Shown here piece by piece: positions 1 to 8,862 of a DNA stretch of 64,000 nucleotides (position 1 is its first letter; each line of letters opens with the position of its first letter). The notes under the pieces are model-generated. The model saw only the letters and a program-made list of their open reading frames with translations, ran no database searches and was not told the DNA's origin. Position numbers and translations under genes: made by a program. Origin of the DNA: Sorangium cellulosum (GTDB taxonomy: Bacteria; Myxococcota_A; Polyangia; Polyangiales; Polyangiaceae); contig NZ_CP012673.1 in the NCBI RefSeq assembly GCF_002950945.1, positions 3,514,501-3,578,500 of the forward strand. The letters are read 5' to 3'.

Positions 1-1113
1 CGGCTGAAGCTCACGCGGGTCGCTTCGGGCCTGGAGATGCCGCTCTTCCTGACGAGCCCGCCGGGGGACACCTCGAGAAAGTTCGTCCTCGAGAAGGCGG
101 GCGTCGTCCGGCTCATCAAGGACGGGGTGCTCCAGGCCACGCCGTTCCTCGACATCCGGGGCGGGACGTCCTGCCCGCCGTCGCGTCCGGAGAGCGCGAA
201 CCCCCTCGTGTGCACGCCCAGCGCGCTCGCGGAGGGCGGGCTGCTCGGGATGGCCTTCCACCCCGGCTACGCGGCGAACGGCCGCTTCTGGCTCTTCTAC
301 ACGGCAGCGCCGAGGGGCAACGTCACCATCGCCGAGTTCCGCCGCTCCGCCTCGAACCCCGACGTCGCCGACGCGGCGCCGGCGAGCCTGCCCGTGCGGA
401 AGCTCCTCGACGCGCGGCACGGCGGCTGGAACCACGCGGGCGGCATGCTCGCGTTCGGGCCGGACGGCTACCTCTACGCCTCCGTCGGCGACGCGGCCGT
501 CACGCCCTACGCCACCTCGCCGGCCAAGGACCTCTCGTCGCCCCTCGGCAAGATCCTGCGGATCGACGTGGACACCGGGCTCGGCCCGGCGGGCAACCTG
601 TCCGGCGCCGGCGCGAACCCGCTCGTCTGGGATTACGGCCTCCGCAACCCGTGGCGCTTCAGCTTCGACCGGCGCACGGGGGACCTCTACATCGCCGACG
701 TCGGGCAGAACGCGTGGGAGGAGCTCAACATCGAGCCCGCCCGCACCGGCCGGCGCAACTACGGCTGGCCGACGATGGAGGGCGACCACTGCGTCTCCGC
801 CGGGTGCGCGCGCGCCGGGGTCGCGCCCGTCGTGGAGCACAGCCACGCGACCGGCGCGGGCGGGTCGATCACGGGCGGCTACGTCTACCGCGGCGCCGCG
901 ATCCCGTGCCTCCAGGGGAGGTACGTCTACGGCGACTACGGGACCCACCGGTTCTGGACGTTGCGGTGGGACGGCGGGGCCGTGCGCGACCACGTCGAGA
1001 TCACGGCGGACCTCGCCTCGAGCCTGCCCGCGGCCTCCTTCGGCGAGGACGCCGCGGGGGAGCTCTATGTGGTCATGATCACCGGGGAGGTGTTCCGCAT
1101 CGACGCGAGGTGA
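1..1113 (+). CDS. PQQ-dependent sugar dehydrogenase, 5' truncated by window edge
   Basis: The reading frame is open from base 1, and residues before the first in-frame ATG (base 37) already match the family's start (LTRVASGLEMP then LFLTSPPGD), so the true start lies upstream. The product is a six-bladed beta-propeller of the glucose/sorbosone dehydrogenase (GSDH/YliI-like) family, which oxidises sugars with PQQ and is usually periplasmic. Family landmarks seen are GLLGMAFHPGY, the region around HAGGMLAFGPDG, GKILRIDVD, YGLRNPWRFSFD, DVGQNAWEE and GGYVYRG. The C-terminal end is complete. It converges on the kinase gene at 1165 with only about 50 bases between. Substrate is not determinable; family assignment is firm. 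Confidence 0.9.
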   Translation, partial: RLKLTRVASGLEMPLFLTSPPGDTSRKFVLEKAGVVRLIKDGVLQATPFLDIRGGTSCPPSRPESANPLVCTPSALAEGGLLGMAFHPGYAANGRFWLFYTAAPRGNVTIAEFRRSASNPDVADAAPASLPVRKLLDARHGGWNHAGGMLAFGPDGYLYASVGDAAVTPYATSPAKDLSSPLGKILRIDVDTGLGPAGNLSGAGANPLVWDYGLRNPWRFSFDRRTGDLYIADVGQNAWEELNIEPARTGRRNYGWPTMEGDHCVSAGCARAGVAPVVEHSHATGAGGSITGGYVYRGAAIPCLQGRYVYGDYGTHRFWTLRWDGGAVRDHVEITADLASSLPAASFGEDAAGELYVVMITGEVFRIDAR

Positions 1114-1164
1114 GCCCGGACGCGCGGGGCGGCGGGCGCGTCTGGCGCGCCGCCGCGCCGCCGC

Positions 1165-4100
1165 TCACCCCGCGAGCTGCCCGTACCCGGCCCTGAGCTT
1201 GGCGAAGCGGGGCCGCCAGGCCCTGCTCTCGGCGAGCATCTGCGCGGCGCGCGAGAGGAGCAGCGTCACGTCCTCGTGGCGGCCGGCGTCCAGGAGGGCG
1301 CGCGCGCGCCAGTAGAGCAGCTCGAGCCGCTCGTCGGCGCTGAGCCCGCCGAGGTCGCCCGCGGGCTCCGCCTCCTCGCGCAGCGCCGCCCGCGTGCGCG
1401 CGCTCTCCATGCTGTACCGCGGGTCCCTCACGGCGAGCTGCATCGCGCCGAGCAGGGCCTGCGCGTAGGGCGGCAGGTCCGCGACCGCGCCCTGCGCCCG
1501 CAGCCACCGCAGCTGCCGGCTCGCCTCCGCGTGCTCGTCGCGCATCGCGTGGATCCGCGCGAGCAGGAGCGCGCTGTCGTAGACCGGGCGGTCGGCGAGC
1601 TGCTCGTCGAGCGCGCGCGCCTGCCGCACGAGCGGCAGCGCCTCGTCCTCGCGACCCCACAGGTAGAGCAGCTCCGAGAGGCGGATCGTCGCCTCGCGCT
1701 CCGCCCGGGCGTTGGCCTCCTCGCGGGCGAGCGCGACCGCGCGCCGGAGGTCGGCGATCCCGCGGCCCGGCTCGTCGAGCGCCGGCCAGAGCTCCGCGCG
1801 CCGGACGAGCGCGGCGCAGAGGTGGACCCGATCGCCGCGCTCCTCGCACGCGCGGACGGCCTCCTCGAAGCGCTGCTCGGCCTCGTCGAGCTGACGCGAT
1901 TGCGCGAGCGCGCAGGCCAGCAGCGTCAGCGCGACCACGTGCGCGTCGTGGTCGGCGTCGCGGACGCTCTCCGCGCCGCGCGCGAGCCGCTCGAGCGCGT
2001 CGGCCACGTTGCCCTTGCGGAACGCCGACCGGCCGGCGGCCACCTCGAAGCGCGCGGCGAGCGCGGCGTCGTGCCCGTCGCGCGCGTCGAGCAGCGGGAG
2101 CACCTCCTCGACGCGCGCCGCCGCCTCCTCCCAGGCGCCGGCCCAGTCGAGCGCCGTCGCCTCCTCGAGCAGCGCCTCCGCGATGAGCCGGCTGTCCCGC
2201 ATGGTCCGCGCGAGCGCGCCCGCGGAGCGGAGATCCTCGAGCGCCTCGCCGGTGCGCAGCACGCGGTAACGCACGCGCGCGCGGCCGAGGAGCGCGAGGT
2301 AACGCCGGCGCTGGTCGTCGCCGTCGGCCCAGAGGAGCGCGGACGAGTAGTGCCCGTCCGCGACGGCGTTGTTGTGGCGGTCCCGCTGGAGATCGCCGAG
2401 GACCAGGTACGCGTGCGCCGCGCGGGCGCGCGCCCCCGCGGCGGCCGCGTGGCGCGCCACGGGCTCGAGCAGCTCCGGCGCCCGCGGCCGCGTCTCGGCC
2501 AGCGACTCCCAGACCGCGAGCGCGTGCCGGTGCAGCCCGGCGCGCTGCTCCTCCGTGAGCAGCGCGTAGATCGCCTCCTGCAAGAGCGCGCTCCGGAACG
2601 TGTAGCGGGCCCGGCCGTCCGTCGCGCCCTCGGGCGCGCCGCGCGGGACGAGGATCCCCCGCGCGGCGAGCGCGCGCAGGCTGCCCGGGATGTCGAGGCG
2701 CGGGGCCGCCGCGCCCTCGCGCTCGTCCCCGTCCGCGGCCTCACGCTCGAGCGAGCGCTGCGCGCCCTCCGCCACGTCCTCCGAGAGCTCGAAGCCGAGC
2801 ACCGCGCAGAGGCGCGCGCACGCGGCGAGCTCCGGCGGGAGCGCCTCGAGCTGCCGCGCCGCGAACCACTGCCAGGCGGTCGACGGCGGGAGCTTCTCGA
2901 GCTCGGCGATCGCGAGGTGGCAGCCGCTCGACCTGGCCCGCAGCCGCACGAGGCCCGCGCGCTTGATCGCCCGGGTGAGCTCCACGAGGCCGCGGGGGCT
3001 GTAGCCGGCCCAGGCGCAGATGCGGCGGAGCGCGGCGCTCGGCGGGTGCTCCGCGGGCCGGAGCAGCTCCGCGCAGAGGAGCAGCCCGGCGGCGTCGTCG
3101 AGCGGCGGGAGCGCGATCGGGTCGCGCGCGGTCTTCCGGGCGCTCAGCCTGTAGCGCCGCGCCGCGAGCTCCGGCCCGCCGGTGAGCAGCACCCAGAGCG
3201 GGAGCGGCGCCTCGCGCCGCGTCGCGAGCTCGATCGCGTCGAGCGCGAGGTTGTCGGCGAGGTGCGCGTCGTCGAGCACGACGACGACGGGCCGCTCCCT
3301 GGCCCGGTCGCGGAGCCCCTCGGCGAGCGCGCGGATCGCGCTGCCGCGGTGCACCCGCCCCCGCGGCCGGTCGGGCGAGGGCTCCCTCGAGCCGAGGAGC
3401 GCGAGCAGCGCGGCCGCGGTCGTCGCGGCGCGGCCGCCGGCGCGCCCGGCGATCTCCGGCTCGGCGCGCAGGGAGATCACGAGCGCGCCCGGGTGCGCGC
3501 GGCGGCTGCTCTCGGCGATCTCCTCGGCGAGCCGCGACCTGCCGGCGCCGCGCTCGCCGGTGAGCAGGCAGAGGCCGGGCCCGAGGCCGGCCAGCGCGCG
3601 CTCGCGGCTCTCCTCGATCGCGCTCAGGGCCTCGCCGCGCCCGACGAGCGGCAGCGGCGCGGCGCGCGTCGAATCGCGGTCGCGGTCGCCCGCGGGCGAG
3701 GGCGCGTCCGGCGCGAAGAAGTAGCGGCCGTCCTCGCTCGCCGCGGCGACGTCGAGGCCGGGGTGGGCGGTGACGAGCTCGGCGCTGAGCGCGATCCCGC
3801 GCCACGCCTCGGCGGGCAGCCACGCCTCGGGCCGCTCCACGGCCATCCCGGCCACGACGTGGAGGCCCTCCGCGTCGCGGCGGAGCTTCAGCGGCGCGAC
3901 GTGGATCGCGAGCGGCGCGCCGACGGACGCGACGATCTCCCGGCCCGCGAGCAGCGCGCGCTCCGCGGCGGCCTCCTTCGGCCCCGGGAAGAACGCGACG
4001 AAGCGGTAGCCGCGCTGCCGGGCGAGGTGCCCGTCGTGCCGGGCGACGGCGGCGCGGACCTCGGCCTCGGCGCCGCGGGCCTCGAGGGCGAGCACCACCG

Positions 4101-5127
4101 TGTCGTGCCGGTCCGCGGAGCTCGACGCGGTCTCCTCCGCGGCGTCGTCCGCGCCCGCCGCGGCGCCGCCCGGGCCTCCGCCGGCCCGGGCGAGCGCCGC
4201 GCTCGCGGCCGACGCGAGCGCGGCCCGCAGCGCGGCGGCGTCGCGCGGCCGGAGCGCCCGCTCCGTGGCGAGGCAGGCGACGACGATCTCGTCGAGCGGC
4301 GGCGGGACCGCGGCGAGCTCGCCCGGCCGGGGCGGCCGCCGGCGGAGGTGCGCCTGCGCGACGCTCGCGGGGTCGCCCGCGAACGGCGCGCGCAGCGTGA
4401 GCAGCTCGAAGAGCAGCGCGCCGAACGCGTAGAGATCCGCGCGCTCGTCGACCGGCTCCCCGCGCAGCCGCTCGGGCGACATGGGCTCCGGCCGCCCGAG
4501 CAGGGCGCCCAGCGTGGCGAGCGCGCTGTCCGCCGGGTGGCAGGCCACGCCGCGGACGCGCTGCGACAGGCCGAAGTCGAGGAGCCGCACGCTTCCCCCG
4601 GGCTCGAGAAAGACGTTCTCGGGCGCGAGGTCCTGGTGGATCAGCCCGCGCTCGTGCACCGCCTCGAGGCAGCGCAGCACGGCGAGCGCGACGTCGACGG
4701 CGGCGCGCAGGTCCAGCGCGGCGGGCAGGCTCTCGAGCCGGGCCGCCAGGGTCTCGCCCTCCAGCCGCTCCATCGCGATGTACGCGCGCCCGTCCTCGAG
4801 CACGCCGTTCTGGTGGAGGCGGGGCGAGACCGGCGGCCCGAGCTGCTCGAGCGCCCACGCCTCGCAGCGGAAGCGCTCGCGCGCGAGCAGCGAGTGGGCC
4901 CTGCTGACCTTGAGCACGGCGCGGGCGCCGTCCTCCTGCCGCGTCGCGTCCCAAAGGATCGAGAACGCGCCCGCCCCGAGCGGCGAGCCCACGTGGAACC
5001 CCGCGAGCGAGGGCGGCGGCTCGGCGCCGAGATCGACGGGCGCTGCGCGGAGCGGCGCCTGCGCGCCGTCCGCAGGGCAGAAGGCGAGGGCGGCGAGTCG
5101 GCGATGACAAGAGGGGCAGCGCGGCAC
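1165..5127 (-). CDS. Ser/Thr protein kinase fused to AAA ATPase and TPR region
   Basis: A 1320-aa cytosolic signalling protein. It opens with a zinc-ribbon-like CPSC...CPAD motif (residues 4-20), followed by a protein kinase domain (about 44-305; Lys73, DFG at 184-186, MSPE as the APE motif), a cyclase-like segment (about 340-460), an AAA_16-type ATPase (Walker A at 524-531, Walker B LDDAH near 615) and a long TPR-like helical C terminus. Two oddities: the catalytic loop reads HQDLAPEN instead of HRDLKPEN, so the usual Arg and Lys are missing, and the P-loop ends GAGRS with Arg where Lys is expected. Phosphotransfer and ATP hydrolysis may therefore be weak or absent. Such multidomain kinases are typical of myxobacteria and regulate unknown targets. 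The start ATG is well separated from the divergent gene at 5529. Confidence 0.88.
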   Translation of the reverse strand: MPRCPSCHRRLAALAFCPADGAQAPLRAAPVDLGAEPPPSLAGFHVGSPLGAGAFSILWDATRQEDGARAVLKVSRAHSLLARERFRCEAWALEQLGPPVSPRLHQNGVLEDGRAYIAMERLEGETLAARLESLPAALDLRAAVDVALAVLRCLEAVHERGLIHQDLAPENVFLEPGGSVRLLDFGLSQRVRGVACHPADSALATLGALLGRPEPMSPERLRGEPVDERADLYAFGALLFELLTLRAPFAGDPASVAQAHLRRRPPRPGELAAVPPPLDEIVVACLATERALRPRDAAALRAALASAASAALARAGGGPGGAAAGADDAAEETASSSADRHDTVVLALEARGAEAEVRAAVARHDGHLARQRGYRFVAFFPGPKEAAAERALLAGREIVASVGAPLAIHVAPLKLRRDAEGLHVVAGMAVERPEAWLPAEAWRGIALSAELVTAHPGLDVAAASEDGRYFFAPDAPSPAGDRDRDSTRAAPLPLVGRGEALSAIEESRERALAGLGPGLCLLTGERGAGRSRLAEEIAESSRRAHPGALVISLRAEPEIAGRAGGRAATTAAALLALLGSREPSPDRPRGRVHRGSAIRALAEGLRDRARERPVVVVLDDAHLADNLALDAIELATRREAPLPLWVLLTGGPELAARRYRLSARKTARDPIALPPLDDAAGLLLCAELLRPAEHPPSAALRRICAWAGYSPRGLVELTRAIKRAGLVRLRARSSGCHLAIAELEKLPPSTAWQWFAARQLEALPPELAACARLCAVLGFELSEDVAEGAQRSLEREAADGDEREGAAAPRLDIPGSLRALAARGILVPRGAPEGATDGRARYTFRSALLQEAIYALLTEEQRAGLHRHALAVWESLAETRPRAPELLEPVARHAAAAGARARAAHAYLVLGDLQRDRHNNAVADGHYSSALLWADGDDQRRRYLALLGRARVRYRVLRTGEALEDLRSAGALARTMRDSRLIAEALLEEATALDWAGAWEEAAARVEEVLPLLDARDGHDAALAARFEVAAGRSAFRKGNVADALERLARGAESVRDADHDAHVVALTLLACALAQSRQLDEAEQRFEEAVRACEERGDRVHLCAALVRRAELWPALDEPGRGIADLRRAVALAREEANARAEREATIRLSELLYLWGREDEALPLVRQARALDEQLADRPVYDSALLLARIHAMRDEHAEASRQLRWLRAQGAVADLPPYAQALLGAMQLAVRDPRYSMESARTRAALREEAEPAGDLGGLSADERLELLYWRARALLDAGRHEDVTLLLSRAAQMLAESRAWRPRFAKLRAGYGQLAG

Positions 5128-5528
5128 GAAAACCTCGGTGACCTCGGATGGGCCCGTCGCGATGGGTGGCCGATGTTACCGGGGGTCCCCGTCATCATGA
5201 ATTGGAAAAACCGACGTTGGCCCGCGCCGCCTTACGCCCATGGCGAAAAGCGTCCGGCGTGGTCGCGCGGTACAGCGTGGGTGTCGGGTCGACACGGGGG
5301 GACAGGGGCGGAGGCTGTCGGCGGTGCGGCCGAGGCGTGCCGGCGGTGTTCGCCCCGGTTTTCCTGCGCGTGCGGGCTGCTGTGCAGGGGTGTGCGCCGG
5401 CGGTCCCCCTGGAGATGCCGAGTCGCAGGGGCTCGGACTGCTGTTCAGCTTGATCGCCGGCGGGCACGGCTTCGCTGCGCGGGTCCGGGAAGTGTGGTGT
5501 ATGCTGGAGCGACCGGCCGGAGGGGTGG
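5128..5528. other. Intergenic region, divergent promoters
   Basis: About 400 bases between the divergent kinase gene (minus) and the small gene at 5529 (plus). No convincing coding frame, RNA gene or repeat was seen. It must hold the promoters of both flanking genes; no clear -35/-10 pair could be picked out. Confidence 0.4.
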
Positions 5529-5975
5529 ATGATCCATCGACAGACGGGCGAAATCGAGCTCTCATCCGGGGCCCGCATCGGTCCCACGTACTCGGAAGCG
5601 CAGTTCCTGGCGTCGCCGCTGGCGCGGACGGCCAAGGCCCTGAGCAAGACGCACCCGTGGAGCGGATACCGGACGTCGCGCCAGCGCATCGCTCACAAGA
5701 CCTTCCGCGTGACGCTGCACTTTTTCACCGGCAAGCTCGCGTCGGTCGAGCTCTTCGAGGTCGGCGCGGAGTCGAAGGCGTCCTGGAACGACTGGTCCGA
5801 GAAGGAGGAGGCGGAGCGCAAGGCGAGCCACGACGCGTGGCTGGAGTCGATCCTCGGCGCGCCGCCGTACGACTATGCGTGGGGGAGGATCACGTCGGAG
5901 TACGATCTCCGGGGCGGCTACAGCAGCATCGTTGTGCGCTTCGGCCCGCGCGAGGGCGCGCCGGGCTCCCGCTGA
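5529..5975 (+). CDS. Hypothetical protein, 148 aa
   Basis: The ATG is preceded by a good ribosome binding site (GGAGGGG about 5 bases upstream). The product is soluble, without signal peptide or membrane segment. The middle (about residues 45-95) reads as alternating strands (FRVTLHFFTGKLASVELF), followed by a charged Lys/Glu helix (WSEKEEAERKASHDAWLESIL) and a final beta part. This layout recalls small immunity-like or SMI1/DUF-type proteins, but I cannot place it in a family. It stands alone between the large kinase (divergent) and an acetyltransferase gene (convergent, only about 20 bases away). Confidence 0.7.
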   Translation: MIHRQTGEIELSSGARIGPTYSEAQFLASPLARTAKALSKTHPWSGYRTSRQRIAHKTFRVTLHFFTGKLASVELFEVGAESKASWNDWSEKEEAERKASHDAWLESILGAPPYDYAWGRITSEYDLRGGYSSIVVRFGPREGAPGSR

Positions 5976-5997
5976 CGGCTACAGCGCGCGCCGGTAG

Positions 5998-6534
5998 CTA
6001 CAGCGCGCGCCGGTAGCGGATCTCGGGCAGGCTCCCCGGGCCGACGGGCGCGGCCCGCCGCGCCCCGTCGCGGGCGAAGCCGGAGAGCTCGTAGAAGCGT
6101 CGCGCGCGGGTGTTCCCCTCGAGCACCCAGATCGTCATCGTCCGGTGGCGGCGCCGGGCGAGGTCGGCCTGGGCCGTGTCGAGCAGCGCGGCGCCGAGCC
6201 CGCGGCCCCACGCGACGGGCAGGAGGTAGAGCGTGTAGAGCTCGCCGACGTCGCCGGGGTCGTCGTCCTCGTCGCGCGTCGGTCCGGCGCTCGCGAAGCC
6301 GATCGCGGCGCCGCCGGTGCAGAGCAGGAAGGCGCGCGTGCCGGTCGCCGCGGCGTGGCTCAGGATGCGCCGCCAGCTCGCCTCGCGCGCCGGCGCCGAG
6401 AGGGCGTTGAGCACGGCCGCCGGCACGAGGCCGAGGTAAGCGGCTCGCCAGGAGTCGACCTCGACGCGCGCGATGGTGGCCGCGTCCGCCGGCTGCGCCC
6501 GGCGGATGACCGCCCTGGTGATCGGCTCCGACAT
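5998..6534 (-). CDS. GNAT family N-acetyltransferase
   Basis: A 178-aa GCN5-related acetyltransferase, which transfers acetyl from acetyl-CoA to an unknown amine. Family signs are the N-terminal IRRAQPADAATIARVEVDSWRAAY, the beta strand LYTLYLLP followed by the acetyl-CoA loop WGRGLGAALL (the R/Q-x-x-G-x-G/A motif), and the late ENTRARRFYELSGF motif. I chose the ATG at 6534, which begins MSEPITRAVIRRA; the frame is open further upstream but that extension is Arg/Gly-rich and not domain-like. The stop codon is only 22 bases from the convergent gene's stop. Confidence 0.88.
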   Translation of the reverse strand: MSEPITRAVIRRAQPADAATIARVEVDSWRAAYLGLVPAAVLNALSAPAREASWRRILSHAAATGTRAFLLCTGGAAIGFASAGPTRDEDDDPGDVGELYTLYLLPVAWGRGLGAALLDTAQADLARRRHRTMTIWVLEGNTRARRFYELSGFARDGARRAAPVGPGSLPEIRYRRAL

Positions 6535-6742
6535 GGGGTCTCGCGCGCCAGTATGCCCGCCGCCGCCCCGCTGCGCCCGCGGCTGCGCAGCCCGGTGCGC
6601 CCGCCGGCTCTCGCGGCCGTCCAGCGGCGCCCGACGGCGCAATCATCCTGCCGCTCCATTCTCTCCCCGCGCGGGTCCCTTAAGGTGCAGGCATGACCTG
6701 GAGGCGCGGCCGGAAGCCGAGGCCGCGCCGGAGGAGGGAACC

Positions 6743-7183
6743 ATGCTGTGTCAGGAAATTATGAAGACAGAGATCCAGTGCATCATGGCCGAGGACACGA
6801 TCCAGGCGGCCGCGGCCAAGATGCGCGACGCGAACGTGGGGTTTCTGCCGGTCTGCGACGGCGCCTGGCGGGTGCTCGGGACGCTGACGGATCGCGATCT
6901 CGCGCTCCGGGTCCTCGCCGAGAGCCGCCCGCTGAGCACGAAGGCGGGCGACGTCATGACCCGCGAGGTGATCGCCTGCCGGCCCGAGGACGACGTGCTG
7001 CGGGCCGAGCAGCTGATGGGGCAGCACCACAAGTCGCGCGTGCTCTGCACCGAGGCGGACGGCCGGCTGGTCGGCGTCATCAGCCTGTCGGACATCGCGC
7101 AGCGCGAGGACGACAGGAAGGCCGCGCAGACCATGCGCCGCGTCACCGAGCGGGAGGCGGCCCACCGGGCGGGGCCCGCGTAG
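6743..7183 (+). CDS. CBS-domain-pair protein
   Basis: A 146-aa stand-alone pair of CBS domains. It starts at an ATG directly after GGAGGGAA. CBS1 covers residues about 1-60 (MLCQEIMKTE, AAAKMRDANVGFLPV, GTLTDRDLALRVL) and CBS2 about 68-130 (VMTREVIACRPEDDV, QLMGQHHKSRVL, LVGVISLSDIA). Such Bateman modules bind adenosine nucleotides and act as energy or redox sensors, usually by binding partner enzymes. The partner here is unknown, since neighbours are unrelated. A hairpin terminator separates it from the convergent msrA. Confidence 0.9.
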   Translation: MLCQEIMKTEIQCIMAEDTIQAAAAKMRDANVGFLPVCDGAWRVLGTLTDRDLALRVLAESRPLSTKAGDVMTREVIACRPEDDVLRAEQLMGQHHKSRVLCTEADGRLVGVISLSDIAQREDDRKAAQTMRRVTEREAAHRAGPA

Positions 7184-7214
7184 GCCCGGAGCGCCGCGCG
7201 CCGCGGGGCAACAC

Positions 7215-7240
7215 GCGGCCGGCGGATCTGCGCCGGCCGC
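7215..7240. terminator. Hairpin between convergent genes
   Basis: A perfect 10-bp inverted repeat (GCGGCCGGCG at 7215-7224 with its complement at 7231-7240) around a 6-base loop, sited between the stop codons of the CBS gene and msrA. There is no U-tract on either side, so it is a candidate bidirectional or Rho-assisted terminator. Confidence 0.5.
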
Positions 7241-7248
7241 GCGCCGCC

Positions 7249-7914
7249 TCAGGCGGGCGAGGCGAGCCCGGCGGGGCAGGAGACGCCGGTGCCCCCGAGG
7301 CCGCAGTAGCCGCCCGGGTTCTTCGCGAGGTACTGCTGGTGGTAGTCCTCGGCGTAGTAGAACTCGGGCGCGGTCAGGATCTCGGTCGTGATGGCGCCGT
7401 GGCCCGCGGCCGAGAGCGCCTCCTGGTACGCCGCGAGCGAGGCCCTGGCCGCGCGGCGCTGCGCCTCGCCATAGCAGTAGATGCCGGAGCGGTACTGCGT
7501 GCCCACGTCGTTGCCCTGCCGCATTCCCTGGGTCGGGTCGTGGCTCTCCCAGAAGAGCTTCAGCAGGTCCTCATAACGGATCTTCTTCGGATCGAAGACG
7601 ACGCGCACGACCTCGTTGTGGCCGGTCAGGCCCGAGCAGACCTCGCGGTACGTGGGGTTCGGCGTGTACCCGGCGGCGTAGCCGACCGCGGTCGAGTAGA
7701 CCCCTTTCGCTTGCCAGAGCTTCCGTTCGGCGCCCCAGAAGCAGCCCATTCCGAACATGGCCATCTCCAGCCCCTCGGGGAACGGCTCCGTCATCCGATT
7801 GCCGGTCACGAGGTGCCTCTCGGCGACGGCGATCCGCTCCTTCCGGCCCGGGAGCGCCTGCTCCGGGGTCGGCATTCTCGCCTTCTGCGACATGAGTCCC
7901 ATGGCGCACATCAT
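7249..7914 (-). CDS. msrA: Peptide methionine-(S)-S-oxide reductase MsrA
   Basis: A 221-aa protein that reduces methionine-S-sulfoxide in oxidised proteins, using thioredoxin as reductant. The catalytic motif GCFWG is present (MFGMGCFWGAERK), with YTPNPTYREVCSG, TGHNEVVRVVFDP, GNDVGTQYRSGIY and the C-terminal resolving region NPGGYCGLGG. The N terminus (TPEQALPGR) matches the long E. coli type MsrA. The ATG at 7914 follows AAAGGGA; the internal ATG at 7893 (MSQKARMP) is an alternative start that agrees better with the family's N terminus. Confidence 0.93.
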   Translation of the reverse strand: MMCAMGLMSQKARMPTPEQALPGRKERIAVAERHLVTGNRMTEPFPEGLEMAMFGMGCFWGAERKLWQAKGVYSTAVGYAAGYTPNPTYREVCSGLTGHNEVVRVVFDPKKIRYEDLLKLFWESHDPTQGMRQGNDVGTQYRSGIYCYGEAQRRAARASLAAYQEALSAAGHGAITTEILTAPEFYYAEDYHQQYLAKNPGGYCGLGGTGVSCPAGLASPA

Positions 7915-8194
7915 GGTCCCTTTCCGCGGCGTCGACCAGCGCCGTACGCGCCCGGGCTTGCGCGCCTCTGGGCGTGCGGGTAGTCTCGCCCTCGGCGCCC
8001 AGACAGCGCCGTCCATGATCTCCGCGCGCTGACCCCAACCGGTTCGACCGTCCCGTCATTCGTCGACGCCGTCGACGCCGTCCATCCCGCCGATTCCGGC
8101 TAAGGAGGGCGCGTCGTGCGCCTGCGCGGGGCGACCTGGCGAGTCAGAGGCCGACGTTCCGCCGGCCGCGTTCTTCTGCTGTGGAGATCATCGT

Positions 8195-8719
8195 ATGAGA
8201 AAGCTCAAGTACCACGTTGCGACGACCATCGACGGCTTCATTGCCCGGAGCGATGGATCGCCAGACATCTTTCCCTTCGAAGGCGAGCATGTCCCCGACT
8301 TCATGGCGGCGCTCCGGGCGTGCGACGCCGTCGTGATGGGCCGCCGGACGTACGAGTACGGCCTGAACCTCGGCGTGACCGATCCGTATCCGTGGATGGA
8401 TACCTATGTCCTGTCGCGCACGATGAAGGAGAGCCCGAACCCGCGCGTGAAGCTCGTGTCGGAGGACGGGCCGGGGGTCGTGCGCCGGCTGAAGGAGCAG
8501 GAGGGCGGGGACATCTACCTCAGCGGCGGCGGAGAGCTCGCGACGGCGCTGTTCAACGAGGGGCTCGTCGACGAGGTGATCCTCAAGGTGAACCCGTTGC
8601 TGCTCGGTGAGGGCACCGCGCTCGCCCCGGGGCTCCGCGCCCTGACGAGCCTCGAGCTCCTGTCGACGAAGGTCCACAGGAACGGCGTCGTCGTCGTGCA
8701 GTACGCCGTGCGTCGCTGA
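8195..8719 (+). CDS. Dihydrofolate reductase / RibD C-terminal domain protein
   Basis: A 174-aa NADPH-dependent reductase fold of the YyaP/YwjB type. Family signs are the start MRKLKYHVATTIDGFIA, the DAVVMGRRTYEYG helix, LSRTMKES, the nucleotide-binding GDIYLSGGGELATALF and LVDEVILKVNPLLLGEGT. These proteins resemble the reductase half of RibD and DHFR; physiological substrates are mostly unknown. GGAGA lies upstream of the ATG. It is probably monocistronic. Confidence 0.88.
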   Translation: MRKLKYHVATTIDGFIARSDGSPDIFPFEGEHVPDFMAALRACDAVVMGRRTYEYGLNLGVTDPYPWMDTYVLSRTMKESPNPRVKLVSEDGPGVVRRLKEQEGGDIYLSGGGELATALFNEGLVDEVILKVNPLLLGEGTALAPGLRALTSLELLSTKVHRNGVVVVQYAVRR

Positions 8720-8862
8720 GGGCGGCGCCGCGAGGAAGGCGCTGCGGTAAAGGCGGCGCCGCGGGGGAGGCGGCGTTGCGGCGCACAGCGGGCGCTGCGG
8801 CGCAGGGTGTGGCCGCCGCCGCGGCGCCCGCCGACCGGCGGCGGAAGGGGAAGGCATGGTAG

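Noticed and set aside
1276..5532. 1418-codon open frame on the plus strand
   Set aside because: Shadow of the kinase/ATPase/TPR gene; long antisense frames are usual at this GC content and the translation has no domain.
8030..8060. tRNA gene suggested by GGTTCGA
   Set aside because: No cloverleaf can be formed around it; acceptor and anticodon stems are missing.
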